Assembly (NCBI RefSeq): GCF_019145355.1
Contig: NZ_JAHSTY010000001.1
Span: 2,976,001-3,040,000, forward strand
Length of the DNA: 64,000 nt
Origin: Pseudomonas azadiae
GTDB taxonomy: Bacteria; Pseudomonadota; Gammaproteobacteria; Pseudomonadales; Pseudomonadaceae
Direction: 5' to 3'
A program made the translations under genes and the position numbers. A model generated the notes under the pieces. It was not told the DNA's origin and did not search any database. It saw only the letters and a list, made by a program, of their open reading frames with translations. Position 1 is the stretch's first letter. Each line of letters starts with the position of its first letter. This document shows, piece by piece, positions 45,597 through 54,503 of the stretch.

Positions 45597-47558
45597 TCAG
45601 GGCAGCTCGAGGCCGCCGGCGGCTTTGTGCAGTGTGCGCAGGTGTTCGCCGATCTGCTTGAGGTTGGCTTCGCAGGCAGCAATCTCGGCGGCGCGGGAAG
45701 GATCCAGCAGCGCCCTGACCTCTTTATCCAGCTCGCCGGTCAGCGATTGCAACTGCTTCTGGCGCTCGGCGCTTTCCGATTCCAGGCGTTTGGCTTCCGA
45801 CGGTTGCGGCAGGCCGTAGCCACCGCTGCCCAGCAGTTCGGCGGGGCGGCTAAGGAAGCCGCTGTTGGCGAGGATCTGCTGCAGCGTGGCGTTGGCTTTC
45901 TCCATGCCGCCGTTTTTCAGCTCGCGAGCGCCGAGGTAGCGTTGCTTGACCTCGTCCTGGGCCAGCATCAACTGTTTGCGAAAGCTCGCCTGCTCAAGCA
46001 GTAACAGCGCGGCGCTGGTACGCAGGTCCGCCTGGCCGAACCACTGGCGCCGCTCCTTAGCGCTGAGAGACAGCCAGTCTTCGACCTGGGTCTGCTTGAT
46101 CGGCAGGTATTTGCGCAGTACATCGAACATGGCCTGGTAGCGTTCGCGGAAGGAGTCGAAGTGATAACCCAGGCGCAATGCCCTGCGTTTGTCGTCCAGT
46201 ACGCTGGTGTCGGCCAGGCCGCGGGCGCTTAGAACCTCAAGCAAACCGTTGGGGGTGATGTTATCCAACCCGGTCAGTTGCGGATTGGCGCTGCCGCTGC
46301 GTAACAGTTTCAGGCTCTCCACTGCGCAGTTGTTGGAGATAAAGAAGTAGTTGCCGTCGTAGCTCCAGTGCATTTCGGCAGCATGCTCGACTGTGGCGTT
46401 GATTTCCTGGCGGGTCAATTTCAACGGTACGGAGGCCAGGCCGCGCAGCTCAGTCTTGGTGTACTCGTCGATCACTTGTGCCAGCGGCAGCACAAATAAC
46501 CGCGACGGGTATTTGCCGACCAGGCCATCCCAGCTCGACAGCTGTACATCACCGACGAAAGCGCGGTAGGACAACACCAGGTGCTGGTCCAGATCCAGCC
46601 GGCAATCCGGCCCGCGCGGCCGGCCCGGCGCGCAGATCACCAGGCGCAACATGCTGTGGCCCCAGCGGCTGACCAGGTTCTGGTTGGCTTCGGCCAACAG
46701 GTAGTCGATTTCGTAGACGCGCTCCGGGTCGACCTGGCCCAGCGGGGTCTTGGCGAAATCGTTGCCAGCGTTCAAGAACGCGTAGGTGTTGGCGCAAGTG
46801 TCTTGTTCCGGCGGCGCCCAGCCGAAGTGTTCCTTGTAATAACGAAATAGCGCTGGACGGCGGCAGGCGTAGCTTGGGTCAAGCAGGAAGTACTCCATGT
46901 TGACCGCCACGAACTCGAGCGGGCTGGTGGTTTCGTAAATGTCCGGGCTACGGGCGACCTGATGGTTGTTCTGCTCCCTTTCGCCGCGACGACCCACATA
47001 TTGCGGCCAGCCGGCGAGGTCAAGCAGGCGTGGGTCATCGCTGAGGGTAAAGCGTCGGCCGTTCTGGCCACGGCATTGATCAGGCAGGCCGATCAAGCCG
47101 GTGAGGTTGTTCTGGCGGCTGCAACGATTGATCAGCGTGCGGTCTTCCTTGGACCACAGGCGCGCACGGTCGTAGATGTGCGTCAGTTCATGCAGCACGG
47201 TGGCAAGCATTTCCCGGCGCACGGTGCCGTGGGGGCGATTGGTTTTCTGGGTGGCTGCGCTGCCATCGGTCAGGCTGGCCAGCAGGTTGCGGTTGAGGTC
47301 CAGTTCGGACACCAGTGAAGCTTGCCCATAGGCGTTCCCGGGCATCTTGTCGGTCCAGCCGACATCGATGCGGCGGTCCAATTGCTCGATGAAGCGCGGC
47401 GGCAACGAGCGCAGCGCTTCGTCGAGCAACGCCTGGCTGGCCCGCTGTTCAGCCGGGCTCAAACCTTCGGTCTTGAGCCGCAGTTGCAGGCTGGCCTGGG
47501 CCGCGCCGGCACACAGCAGCACAGCCCCGGCCAGGAGCCAGGCGGCGATTCGCCTCAC
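45597..47558 (-). CDS. Putative zinc metalloprotease with DUF4105-like domain
   Basis: 653 residues: signal peptide (MRRIAAWLLAGAVLLCAGAA), then a region with HELTH (residues 123-127), an HExxH zinc motif, and later HSMLRLVICAPG and a long helical tail (about 550-650, with coiled coil). The middle (about 285-500; NQNLVSRWGHSMLRL, SWDGLVGKYPSRLFV, NNCAVESLKLL) matches what I know of the DUF4105 (Lnb N-terminal) periplasmic domain. Substrate unknown. A similar protein is annotated as probable metalloprotease in P. aeruginosa at this place. Its start overlaps the first DUF2388 stop by 4 bases (ATGA). Confidence 0.83.
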   Translation of the reverse strand: MRRIAAWLLAGAVLLCAGAAQASLQLRLKTEGLSPAEQRASQALLDEALRSLPPRFIEQLDRRIDVGWTDKMPGNAYGQASLVSELDLNRNLLASLTDGSAATQKTNRPHGTVRREMLATVLHELTHIYDRARLWSKEDRTLINRCSRQNNLTGLIGLPDQCRGQNGRRFTLSDDPRLLDLAGWPQYVGRRGEREQNNHQVARSPDIYETTSPLEFVAVNMEYFLLDPSYACRRPALFRYYKEHFGWAPPEQDTCANTYAFLNAGNDFAKTPLGQVDPERVYEIDYLLAEANQNLVSRWGHSMLRLVICAPGRPRGPDCRLDLDQHLVLSYRAFVGDVQLSSWDGLVGKYPSRLFVLPLAQVIDEYTKTELRGLASVPLKLTRQEINATVEHAAEMHWSYDGNYFFISNNCAVESLKLLRSGSANPQLTGLDNITPNGLLEVLSARGLADTSVLDDKRRALRLGYHFDSFRERYQAMFDVLRKYLPIKQTQVEDWLSLSAKERRQWFGQADLRTSAALLLLEQASFRKQLMLAQDEVKQRYLGARELKNGGMEKANATLQQILANSGFLSRPAELLGSGGYGLPQPSEAKRLESESAERQKQLQSLTGELDKEVRALLDPSRAAEIAACEANLKQIGEHLRTLHKAAGGLELP

Positions 47559-47875
47559 AGTGCGAGGATGGCTTCTGCGAGCGTCTGGTCACTGGCGCCG
47601 CGGGCTTCCGGCAGGCGTGTGCGCAGGGTGTCGAAGGCAGCTTCCAACCGCGCGCCACGGATATCGCCATTGGTGGCAACGAAACTGGCGGCGTCATCGT
47701 GAGCTTCGCGTACGACCTTGGAGTCACGGATGGAGGTGGTGGTGTCCGAGGTGAAATCAATGGTGCGGCCAGAAGCGCGAACAATGATGTTACTGGTGGC
47801 CACGAGGGTTTGCGCCTGGGCGACGTCGGCCAACAACAGCAGGCCAAGGGTGGCGGCGATCAGCGGGCTACGCAT
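47555..47875 (-). CDS. DUF2388 (TIGR02448) family periplasmic protein, copy 1
   Basis: 106 residues with a signal peptide (MRSPLIAATLGLLLLADVAQA) and a domain with SIRDSKVVREAHDDAASFVA then RGARLEAAFDTLR and the ending LAEAILAL. Two paralogues lie upstream (about 40 and 430 bases away). The gene overlaps the metalloprotease gene, so it is translated with it. Function unknown. Confidence 0.85.
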   Translation of the reverse strand: MRSPLIAATLGLLLLADVAQAQTLVATSNIIVRASGRTIDFTSDTTTSIRDSKVVREAHDDAASFVATNGDIRGARLEAAFDTLRTRLPEARGASDQTLAEAILAL

Positions 47876-47913
47876 GGAATAACTCCAGTTACAAAAGATG
47901 AAATCAAAGATGG

Positions 47914-48222
47914 TTATTGGACGAGAATTGCTTGCGCCAGTTCAAGGTCGCTGACGTTAAGTTTTGGCTGGCTGCGGCGCAGATAATCCAGCGCTGACTC
48001 CAGCCGTGCGCCCCGCCATTGGCCGTCAGTGGCAATAAACGCGGCAGCATCGTCCTGGGCGGCCATTATCACTTTTCTGTCGAAGGGCGCGGAAGTCACC
48101 TTACTGGTGGCGTACGCGCTCGCGACGGTGCCCTGGGTGATCAAGTCAAAGGCCGAAACCAAGGGCGACCAGGTGGTGCAAAGCAACACAGGCACTATTA
48201 AAAGGCGATATGAAAAAGCCAT
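47914..48222 (-). CDS. DUF2388 family periplasmic protein, copy 2 (divergent)
   Basis: 102 residues with a signal-like start (MAFSYRLLIVPVLLCTTWSPLVSA). The domain has DRKVIMAAQDDAAAFIATDG and RGARLESALDYLRR and ends LAQAILVQ. The middle differs from copies 1 and 3 but the pattern DDAA(A/S)F(I/V)A(T/S) is kept. The ATG after the upstream non-homologous extension was chosen. Function unknown. Confidence 0.82.
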   Translation of the reverse strand: MAFSYRLLIVPVLLCTTWSPLVSAFDLITQGTVASAYATSKVTSAPFDRKVIMAAQDDAAAFIATDGQWRGARLESALDYLRRSQPKLNVSDLELAQAILVQ

Positions 48223-48302
48223 GGGACTCGATAACTGAAAGCGAGCGTCAAGGCTAGCGTAATGCCCGGGCGAGAGCCAGTGCCCAGGCATCGGTCCTGC
48301 CG

Positions 48303-48623
48303 TCAGATAGCCAGGATGGCCTGGGCCAGCTGTGCGTCAGTCGCGGTATTGAGTTGCGGTGCTTGCTGACGGATCTGGGCCAGGGCGCTTTCCAGTTTCA
48401 CGCCACAGATGGCACCTTCGCTTGCCACAAAGCTGGCGGCGTCGTCGCGGGCGGCGCGTACGACCTTGCTGTCGCGCAGGGACGAAGTGGCGTCCGAGCT
48501 AGCGTCGGAAGTGGCTTTCAGCGCGCCGACGATGGAATCGGTGGTCACGATAAAGCTGGTGGCGTTGGCGCTGGCGGCCAGGGTCAACAGGGCGGCAGCA
48601 CTCAGTAAGCGAAAGCGGGACAT
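48303..48623 (-). CDS. DUF2388 family periplasmic protein, copy 3
   Basis: 106 residues with signal peptide (MSRFRLLSAAALLTLAASANA). The domain has SLRDSKVVRAARDDAASFVA, closer to copy 1 than to copy 2, and ends LAQAILAI. A single cysteine lies at GAICGVKLE. It is the first of the tandem group, so its upstream region (48624-48869) should hold the shared promoter. Function unknown. Confidence 0.85.
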   Translation of the reverse strand: MSRFRLLSAAALLTLAASANATSFIVTTDSIVGALKATSDASSDATSSLRDSKVVRAARDDAASFVASEGAICGVKLESALAQIRQQAPQLNTATDAQLAQAILAI

Positions 48624-48869
48624 GGGATGACTCCTTTGGAGGGTAGATAGACGAGGTGGCGCAGGGCCGGCCCTGTCGAGAGCATGGCTTTCATCAAAGG
48701 TCAGACGCCGGCTCGGCGACGTTCGCCACGTGATGAGTCAGATATTAATCTGCCGCTTATCTGTTCTGGTAGCGTTTATAGCGGTGTAAAACTGTACCTG
48801 TTAATTATATGAAATTAAAAACTGTACTCATGTTGGGCCTGTCTCTGTTTAGAGGGCCTGGTATGAACA
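48624..48869. promoter_or_regulatory. Upstream region of the DUF2388 genes with two ACTGTAC motifs
   Basis: AT-rich stretch with ACTGTAC at 48791-48797 and again at 48821-48827, 30 bases apart, i.e. about three helical turns. The same core recurs near 49306-49423. A start point at -35/-10 is not certain. Regulator unknown. Confidence 0.5.
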
Positions 48870-48906
48870 ACAAAGCCCGCCACCGGTTTCCCGGGGCGGG
48901 CTTTGT
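48870..48906 (-). terminator. Hairpin between the DUF1127 and DUF2388 genes
   Basis: Perfect 12-bp stem ACAAAGCCCGCC/GGCGGGCTTTGT. On the minus strand it follows the DUF1127 stop by about 57 bases and T-richness is modest (CTTTGTTGTTC), so it is a likely but not certain terminator for that gene. Confidence 0.65.
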
Positions 48907-48963
48907 CTGACAAATCTGGGTGCTGGCAGTGGACCCGACAGGTCAGGGCCAGCGAGCGCTAAG

Positions 48964-49176
48964 TTAGCGCCAGAACGGCTTGCTCAGCTCTTCGTAGCGT
49001 TGAGCTTCGCTGATACCGGCATCAGCCAGCAGACGCGAGTCCAGGCGAGCCAGTTGGTGGCGGCTGGAAATGCGGCGCTGCCACAACATCAGGTTGGCGA
49101 GAACGCGCAAAGGCATGGCGGATTGGTTGCTGACAGCTTTTTCAGAGAACAGATCGGAACTGAGTGTACGTTCCAT
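48964..49176 (-). CDS. DUF1127 (YjiS-like) small protein
   Basis: 70 residues. The typical domain lies in the last two-thirds: LMLWQRRISSRHQLARLDSRLLADAGISEAQRYEE with the pattern 'W.rR..sR..La.Ld.r.L.D.Gis...a..E..kpFWR'. The domain is known from small RNA-binding-like regulators and phosphate or carbon stress proteins; function here is unknown. CATCATGGAA region: GTCATCATGGAACG shows AAGGATGTC, a ribosome-binding site, before the ATG. ACTGTAC motifs lie upstream. Confidence 0.88.
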   Translation of the reverse strand: MERTLSSDLFSEKAVSNQSAMPLRVLANLMLWQRRISSRHQLARLDSRLLADAGISEAQRYEELSKPFWR

Positions 49177-49305
49177 GATGACATCCTTCCGCTTGTGGCG
49201 GGATTAGGTAGTGGTTTAACTGATGCCAATGATCCTCTCCCCGCGCAAGACTCTCTAGATACAGTTCACTTGTATTGTGAGAGGGCAGTTAACTGTTTAA
49301 GGGTG

Positions 49306-49423
49306 CTGTACTGTTCGGAAATGGGGCAACTGTACCTGTCTGCACTGAAACAGTGCGAAATAGGTAATTTTGGCGTGGCATGTAAGAAGTTTCGGTAGGA
49401 AAAGACCGGTACAGCAGTACAGT
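49306..49423. promoter_or_regulatory. ACTGTAC motif cluster upstream of the DUF1127 gene
   Basis: Seen: GCTGTACTG (49305-49313), ACTGTAC (49329-49335), and on the complement two CTGTAC cores in close direct repeat (49408-49423, read AACTGTACTGCTGTACC on the minus strand). They lie 130-250 bases upstream of the DUF1127 start. ACTGTAC cores are known from binding sites of some MocR/GntR-type regulators, but no such gene is in the window. Confidence 0.5.
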
Positions 49424-49449
49424 TTTTTCAGGAAGTGCGGATTAAGAAG

Positions 49450-49481
49450 CGAGCTGATGAATCTGTATGCGCATCAGCTCG
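49450..49481 (-). terminator. Hairpin after the CoA-transferase gene
   Basis: CGAGCTGATG pairs with CATCAGCTCG, a perfect 10-bp stem with a 12-nt loop, 13 bases past the stop. The sequence after it on the minus strand is CTTCTTAATCC, with few T, so it is a weak terminator candidate. Confidence 0.45.
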
Positions 49482-49493
49482 GATCTGTGTCAC

Positions 49494-50987
49494 TCACGCT
49501 TTGAGCATATGCCCGGTTTCTTCCAAGTTAATGTGCCAGCTCAGTGCTTCCCGCAGGATGTGCGGAGTGTGGCCGCCGATAGCGCAGGCGGCATTGAAGT
49601 AACTGTTCAGCGCATCGCGGTAGGCCGGATGCACGCAGTTGTCGATGATCACCCGGGCGCGCTCTCTTGGTGCCAAGCCGCGCAGGTCGGCCAAGCCTAT
49701 CTCTGTGACCAGGATGTCGACGTCATGCTCGGTGTGGTCCACGTGGCTGACCATAGGGACAACACTGGAAATCGCACCGCCCTTGGCAATCGATTTGGTG
49801 ACGAAGATCGCCAGGTGCGCGTTGCGCGCGAAGTCCCCGGAGCCGCCAATCCCGTTCATCATCCGCGTGCCGCAGATATGGGTGGAGTTGACGTTGCCGT
49901 AGATGTCGAACTCCAGCGCGGTGTTGATGGCGATGATGCCCAGGCGCCGCACCACTTCCGGGTGGTTGGAGATCTCCTGCGGGCGCAGCACCAGCTTGTC
50001 TTTATAGTGTTGCAGATTGCCGAATACGTCGGCGTTACGGCGTTCCGACAAGGTGATCGAGCTGCCCGACGCGAAGGTCAGCTTGCCCGCATCGATCAGA
50101 TCAAAGGTCGAGTCCTGCAACACTTCCGAATACATGGTCAGGTCTTCGAACGGTGATTCGATCAACCCGCACATGACCGCGTTGGCGATGTTGCCGATGC
50201 CGGCCTGCAACGGGCCGAGCTTGTTGGTCATGCGCCCGGCGTCGACTTCCTGCTTGAGGAAGTTGATCAGGTGATTGGCGATGCCTTGGGTGTCGCTGTC
50301 GGGCGGCGTCACGGTGGAGGCGGAATCGGCCTGGTTGGTGATAACGATGGCAACGATCTTTTCCGGCGGGATCGGGATCGCGGTGCTACCGATACGGTCG
50401 TCGACCTTCACCAGCGGGATCGGCGTGCGCGTCGGCCGGTAGGTCGGGATATAGATGTCGTGCAACCCTTCCAGGTTCGGGTTGTGCGCCAGGTTGATCT
50501 CGACGATCACCTGCTTGGCAAAAATCGCGAAGCTGGCGGAGTTGCCGACGGAAGTGGTGGGAACGATGTGGCCAAGCTCGGTGATCGCGACCGCTTCAAT
50601 CACGGCGATATCCGGCAGCTTGAGCTGATTGTTGCGCAGTTGCTCGACGGTTTCCGATAAGTGCTGGTCGATAAACATCACTTCGCCGGCATTGATGGCT
50701 TTGCGCAGGGTGCTGTCAACTTGAAACGGCATGCGTCGCGACAGTACGCCTGCCTCGGTGAGTTGCTTGTCCAGGTCATTACCCAGGCTGGCGCCGGTCA
50801 TCAGGGTGATTTTCAGCGGGGAAGTCTTGGCGCGTTCGGCCAGGGCGTGGGGGACGGCCTTGGCTTCACCGGCACGGGTGAAGCCGCTCATGCCGACGGT
50901 CATGCCGTCCTCGATCAGTGCGGCGGCGTCTGCCGCGCTCATGACCTTGTTCAACAACGAAGGCAAGCGGATACGATCACGGTACAT
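49494..50987 (-). CDS. Acetyl-CoA hydrolase/CoA-transferase family protein
   Basis: 497 residues of the acetyl-CoA hydrolase/succinyl-CoA:acetate CoA-transferase family. Motifs include EDGMTVGMSGFTRAGEAKAVP at the start, IGNIANAVMCGL, the GIGGSGDFARNAHLAI segment and VPMVSHVDHTEHDVDIL. The conserved catalytic Glu is expected in the region LTFASGSSITLSE (not proven). In pseudomonads such enzymes act in acetate or propionate metabolism (inference). The long ATG-start frame has weak GGA-like signals; it may be monocistronic. Confidence 0.88.
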   Translation of the reverse strand: MYRDRIRLPSLLNKVMSAADAAALIEDGMTVGMSGFTRAGEAKAVPHALAERAKTSPLKITLMTGASLGNDLDKQLTEAGVLSRRMPFQVDSTLRKAINAGEVMFIDQHLSETVEQLRNNQLKLPDIAVIEAVAITELGHIVPTTSVGNSASFAIFAKQVIVEINLAHNPNLEGLHDIYIPTYRPTRTPIPLVKVDDRIGSTAIPIPPEKIVAIVITNQADSASTVTPPDSDTQGIANHLINFLKQEVDAGRMTNKLGPLQAGIGNIANAVMCGLIESPFEDLTMYSEVLQDSTFDLIDAGKLTFASGSSITLSERRNADVFGNLQHYKDKLVLRPQEISNHPEVVRRLGIIAINTALEFDIYGNVNSTHICGTRMMNGIGGSGDFARNAHLAIFVTKSIAKGGAISSVVPMVSHVDHTEHDVDILVTEIGLADLRGLAPRERARVIIDNCVHPAYRDALNSYFNAACAIGGHTPHILREALSWHINLEETGHMLKA

Positions 50988-51116
50988 GGATTGTTATCTC
51001 GGGCTACGGAAGCAAGGTGCGCAGTTTAGTGATTTCAAAAGATTTCGGCCCGCTACCATGGTCGAATGCCAGGCGGCGATTTAGAGCCTTTGGTCGGGTT
51101 TCATACAGTCATAAAA

Positions 51117-51144
51117 AACCCCAGCCTATAGCAGGCCGGGGTTT
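51117..51144 (-). terminator. Terminator after pntB
   Basis: AACCCC..GCCT pairs with AGGC..GGGGTT around ATAGC with one A-C mismatch; on the minus strand it is followed by TTTTTTAT. It lies 23 bases past the pntB stop. Confidence 0.8.
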
Positions 51145-51166
51145 CGAGTATTGCGCTGAAGCAGTG

Positions 51167-52603
51167 TTACTCGACGGCTTTGACCATATCCTCGATGACC
51201 TTCTTGGCGTCACCGAAGACCATCATGGTCTTGTCCAGGTAGAACAGCTCGTTATCCAGGCCGGCATAACCGCTGGCCATCGAGCGCTTGTTGACGATGA
51301 TGGTCTTGGCCTTGAACGCTTCGAGGATCGGCATGCCGGCAATCGGCGAGTTCGGATCGTTCTTGGCGGCCGGGTTGACCACGTCGTTGGCGCCCAGCAC
51401 CAGCACCACGTCGGCCTGACCGAACTCGGAGTTGATGTCTTCCATCTCGAACACTTGGTCATAAGGCACTTCGGCCTCGGCGAGCAGTACGTTCATGTGA
51501 CCAGGCATACGGCCCGCCACCGGATGGATCGCGTACTTCACGGTAACGCCGCGGTGAGTCAGTTTTTCCGTCAGCTCTTTGAGTGCGTGTTGCGCTCGAG
51601 CGACTGCCAGGCCGTAGCCCGGGACGATGATAACGGTGTCGGCGTTGGTCAGCAGGAAGGTCGCGTCGTCTGCCGAGCCGGACTTAACCGGGCGTGCTTC
51701 CTTGGAGCCTGCAGCGGCGCTGGCGTCCGGTGTGTTGCCGAAACCGCCGAGCAGCACATTAAAGAACGAGCGGTTCATCGCCTTGCACATGATGTACGAC
51801 AGGATCGCGCCGCTCGAACCCACCAGGGAACCGGCGATGATCAGCATCGAGTTGTTCAGCGAGAAGCCGATACCCGCCGCCGCCCAGCCGGAGTAGCTGT
51901 TGAGCATCGACACCACCACCGGCATGTCGGCGCCGCCGATTGGGATGATGATCAATACGCCCAGTACAAAGGCCAGGGCCAGCATCAGCGCGAAGGCAGT
52001 AAGGTTGCCGGTGAACATGAACGCCAGGCCCAGGCCCAACGTGGCCAGCCCCAGCACCAGGTTGATCTTGTGTTGACCACTGAACTGTACCGGTGCGCCC
52101 TGGAAAAGGCGGAACTTGTACTTGCCCGACAGTTTGCCGAACGCGATCACCGAACCGGAGAAGGTGATGGCGCCGATGGCTGCACCAAGGAACAGCTCCA
52201 GCCGGTTACCCGCAGGAATCGCGTCGCCCAAGTGTTTGACGATGCCCAGGGATTGCGGCTCGACCACCGCGGCAATTGCGATGAACACCGCGGCCAGGCC
52301 GATCATGCTGTGCATGAACGCTACCAGCTCCGGCATCTTGGTCATTTCTACGCGCTTGGCCATGATCGAGCCAGCGGTGCCGCCGACCAGCAGGCCAGTG
52401 ATCACGTAGCCGATACCGGCAGTTGCAAGCTCGGCGCCGAGCTTATAGATCAGACCCACGGTGGTGAGCACCGCCAGGGCCATGCCAAGCATGCCGAACA
52501 GGTTGCCGCGCCGTGAAGTGGTCGGGTGTGAAAGCCCCTTGAGGGCTTGGATGAAGCAGATCGACGCAATCAGATACAGCGTCGTGACCAGATTCATACT
52601 CAT
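51167..52603 (-). CDS. pntB: NAD(P) transhydrogenase subunit beta
   Basis: Proton-translocating transhydrogenase that moves hydride between NADH and NADP+, using the proton gradient to make NADPH. 478 residues: membrane domain (about 1-260) with around eight or nine spans, then the NADP(H)-binding domain III (about 300-478; VIIVPGYGLAVARAQHAL, HPVAGRMPGHMNVLLAEA, VLGANDVVNPAA). The start shares one base with the pntAB stop (TAATG). Confidence 0.96.
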   Translation of the reverse strand: MSMNLVTTLYLIASICFIQALKGLSHPTTSRRGNLFGMLGMALAVLTTVGLIYKLGAELATAGIGYVITGLLVGGTAGSIMAKRVEMTKMPELVAFMHSMIGLAAVFIAIAAVVEPQSLGIVKHLGDAIPAGNRLELFLGAAIGAITFSGSVIAFGKLSGKYKFRLFQGAPVQFSGQHKINLVLGLATLGLGLAFMFTGNLTAFALMLALAFVLGVLIIIPIGGADMPVVVSMLNSYSGWAAAGIGFSLNNSMLIIAGSLVGSSGAILSYIMCKAMNRSFFNVLLGGFGNTPDASAAAGSKEARPVKSGSADDATFLLTNADTVIIVPGYGLAVARAQHALKELTEKLTHRGVTVKYAIHPVAGRMPGHMNVLLAEAEVPYDQVFEMEDINSEFGQADVVLVLGANDVVNPAAKNDPNSPIAGMPILEAFKAKTIIVNKRSMASGYAGLDNELFYLDKTMMVFGDAKKVIEDMVKAVE

Positions 52604-52923
52604 TATTTCTGCACCTCTTCTTTAGCTTTGGGCGCTTTCTTCTTGAACATCTCAAGCATCCTGCGGGTGACCAGGAAGCCGCCGAACACGTTGACCGCTG
52701 CCAGTGCCACGGCCAGGGTGCCCATGGTTTTGCCCAACGGAGTCACGGTGAGGGCCGCGGCCAACATGGCGCCGACGATGACGATCGCCGAAATCGCGTT
52801 GGTGACCGCCATCAACGGCGTGTGCAGCGCGGGGGTGACGTTCCAGACCACGTGGTAACCGACATAAATCGCCAGCACAAAGATGATCAGGTTGTAGATA
52901 CCGGGGGAGATAAGCTCTTCCAT
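52603..52923 (-). CDS. pntAB: NAD(P) transhydrogenase subunit alpha part 2 (membrane part)
   Basis: 106 residues with three or four spans ([51 protein letters not shown]) and a basic tail. It is the membrane part of subunit alpha, which E. coli fuses to the soluble part; in this three-gene form it is separate. Gene order pntAA-pntAB-pntB. Confidence 0.94.
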   Translation of the reverse strand: MEELISPGIYNLIIFVLAIYVGYHVVWNVTPALHTPLMAVTNAISAIVIVGAMLAAALTVTPLGKTMGTLAVALAAVNVFGGFLVTRRMLEMFKKKAPKAKEEVQK

Positions 52924-52938
52924 CGTCTGAATCCCTGC

Positions 52939-54060
52939 TTAGGCGTTTTTGCGGATGACTTGGCCGTCGCGGCACATCAGGCACGCGGCGACGATGTCGT
53001 CTTCGAGGTTGATTTCAAACTGCCCATCCTTGTTGAAGACCAGCTTCAGGAAGTCCAGCAGGTTGCGTGCGTATAAAGCAGAAGCATCGGCGGCTACGGC
53101 CCCGGCCAGGTTGGTCGGGCCGCAAATGATCACGCCGTTCTGCACTACCACTTGATCGGCGACGGTCAGCGGGCAGTTGCCGCCTTGTGCTGCGGCAAGG
53201 TCGATGACCACCGAGCCCGGCTTCATCTGTGCGACGGTCTCGGCGCTCAGCAGGGTGGGTGCCCTGCGGCCAGGAATCAGCGCGGTGGTGATGACGATAT
53301 CGGCTTGCCTGGCACGTTCGTGCACGGCCAGCGCCTGGCGCTGCATCCAGCTGGTCGGCATTGGGCGGGCGTAGCCACCGACACCGACGGCGCATTCACG
53401 TTCTTCGTCGGTCTCGTAAGGCACGTCGACAAACTTGGCGCCGAGGGATTCGATCTGCTCCTTGACCGCCGGGCGTACGTCAGACGCTTCGATTACCGCA
53501 CCCAGGCGTTTCGCTGTGGCGATGGCCTGCAGGCCTGCGACACCGGCGCCGAGGATCAGCACGCGCGCCGCTTTGACGGTGCCTGCGGCGGTCATCAGCA
53601 TCGGCATGAAGCGCGGATAGTGATGAGCGGCGAGCAGCACGGCCTTATAGCCGGCGATGTTGGCTTGGGAAGACAGCACATCGAGGCTCTGAGCCCGCGA
53701 AGTGCGCGGTGCAGCCTCGAGGGCGAAGGCGGTAATACCGCGCTCAGCGAGTTTGGCAATGGTTTCGTTGCTGAACGGATTGAGCATGCCCACCAATACG
53801 GTGCCGCTTTTGATCAGCGCAAGTTCGCTGTCGCTGGGGGCAACCACCTTGAGAACAAGCTCGGCGCCAAACGCATCGTTGGCGCTGCCAAGGGTCGCGC
53901 CTGCCGTTTCATAGGCACTGTCGACGATGCTGGCCTGGATGCCGGCTCCGCTTTGTACAGTGACCTTGTGGCCCTGGCCGATCAGCTTCTTGATGGTTTC
54001 CGGGGTGGCAGCCACCCGCGTTTCACCGGTCTGGGTTTCGAGAGGAACACCAATGTGCAC
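52939..54060 (-). CDS. pntAA: NAD(P) transhydrogenase subunit alpha part 1 (NAD-binding)
   Basis: 373 residues, NAD(H)-binding domain I of the transhydrogenase, related to alanine dehydrogenase. Motifs: GVPLETQTGETRVAATPETI, RAQSLDVLSSQANIAGYKAV, the Rossmann motif VLILGAGVAGLQAIATAKRLGA, and GGNCPLTVADQVV. The start is a GTG with GGAGATTTGAC upstream (GGAG 8 bases away). A longer frame exists upstream but is not family-like. Confidence 0.94.
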   Translation of the reverse strand: MHIGVPLETQTGETRVAATPETIKKLIGQGHKVTVQSGAGIQASIVDSAYETAGATLGSANDAFGAELVLKVVAPSDSELALIKSGTVLVGMLNPFSNETIAKLAERGITAFALEAAPRTSRAQSLDVLSSQANIAGYKAVLLAAHHYPRFMPMLMTAAGTVKAARVLILGAGVAGLQAIATAKRLGAVIEASDVRPAVKEQIESLGAKFVDVPYETDEERECAVGVGGYARPMPTSWMQRQALAVHERARQADIVITTALIPGRRAPTLLSAETVAQMKPGSVVIDLAAAQGGNCPLTVADQVVVQNGVIICGPTNLAGAVAADASALYARNLLDFLKLVFNKDGQFEINLEDDIVAACLMCRDGQVIRKNA

Positions 54061-54503
54061 GTCAAATCTCCTGCATGATCTTTTTGCTTTTGATCTTTTT
54101 GTAAAAAGGCCAGTGCGCCACAAGTGGCGCAGCTGGGGCGGCCGATCAGCACGATCCCGCTGAAATGACAGCGGGGCGCGGCATTTTGCAGGCGAACTTT
54201 ACGGCCTTCAAGGGATTATGACGCGTGACGAAAAATTAACTACAAGTCATCATGTGACTGATTGTCGCAATTGGTCGGGATAACTGATTTAAATACAGTC
54301 GCTTACAGGCTTTATTGTGTTTTTTTAGCAGTTTCCCATGGTCGCCATGAATGGTCGCTCATTGGCTCGTAATAGTCGCTCAAAGCCATGTGGTGCATGG
54401 CCTTGAGCTATTTTAATGAACGACAGATACAGTCTGTTCAAATGCGACATATACGTACATCTGTAGGATTCTCAATTAACTGACTACAAAGTCATAAGCT
54501 TGG
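54061..54503. other. Intergenic region before pntAA and after gcdR
   Basis: About 440 bases, AT-rich in its second half. It holds the promoter of the pnt genes (minus strand) but no clear -35/-10. Three similar GTCGC units (54341, 54354, 54374) sit beside a 12-bp hairpin CTCAAAGCCATG/CATGGCCTTGAG (54379-54407, one G-U). No gene recognised. Confidence 0.4.
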
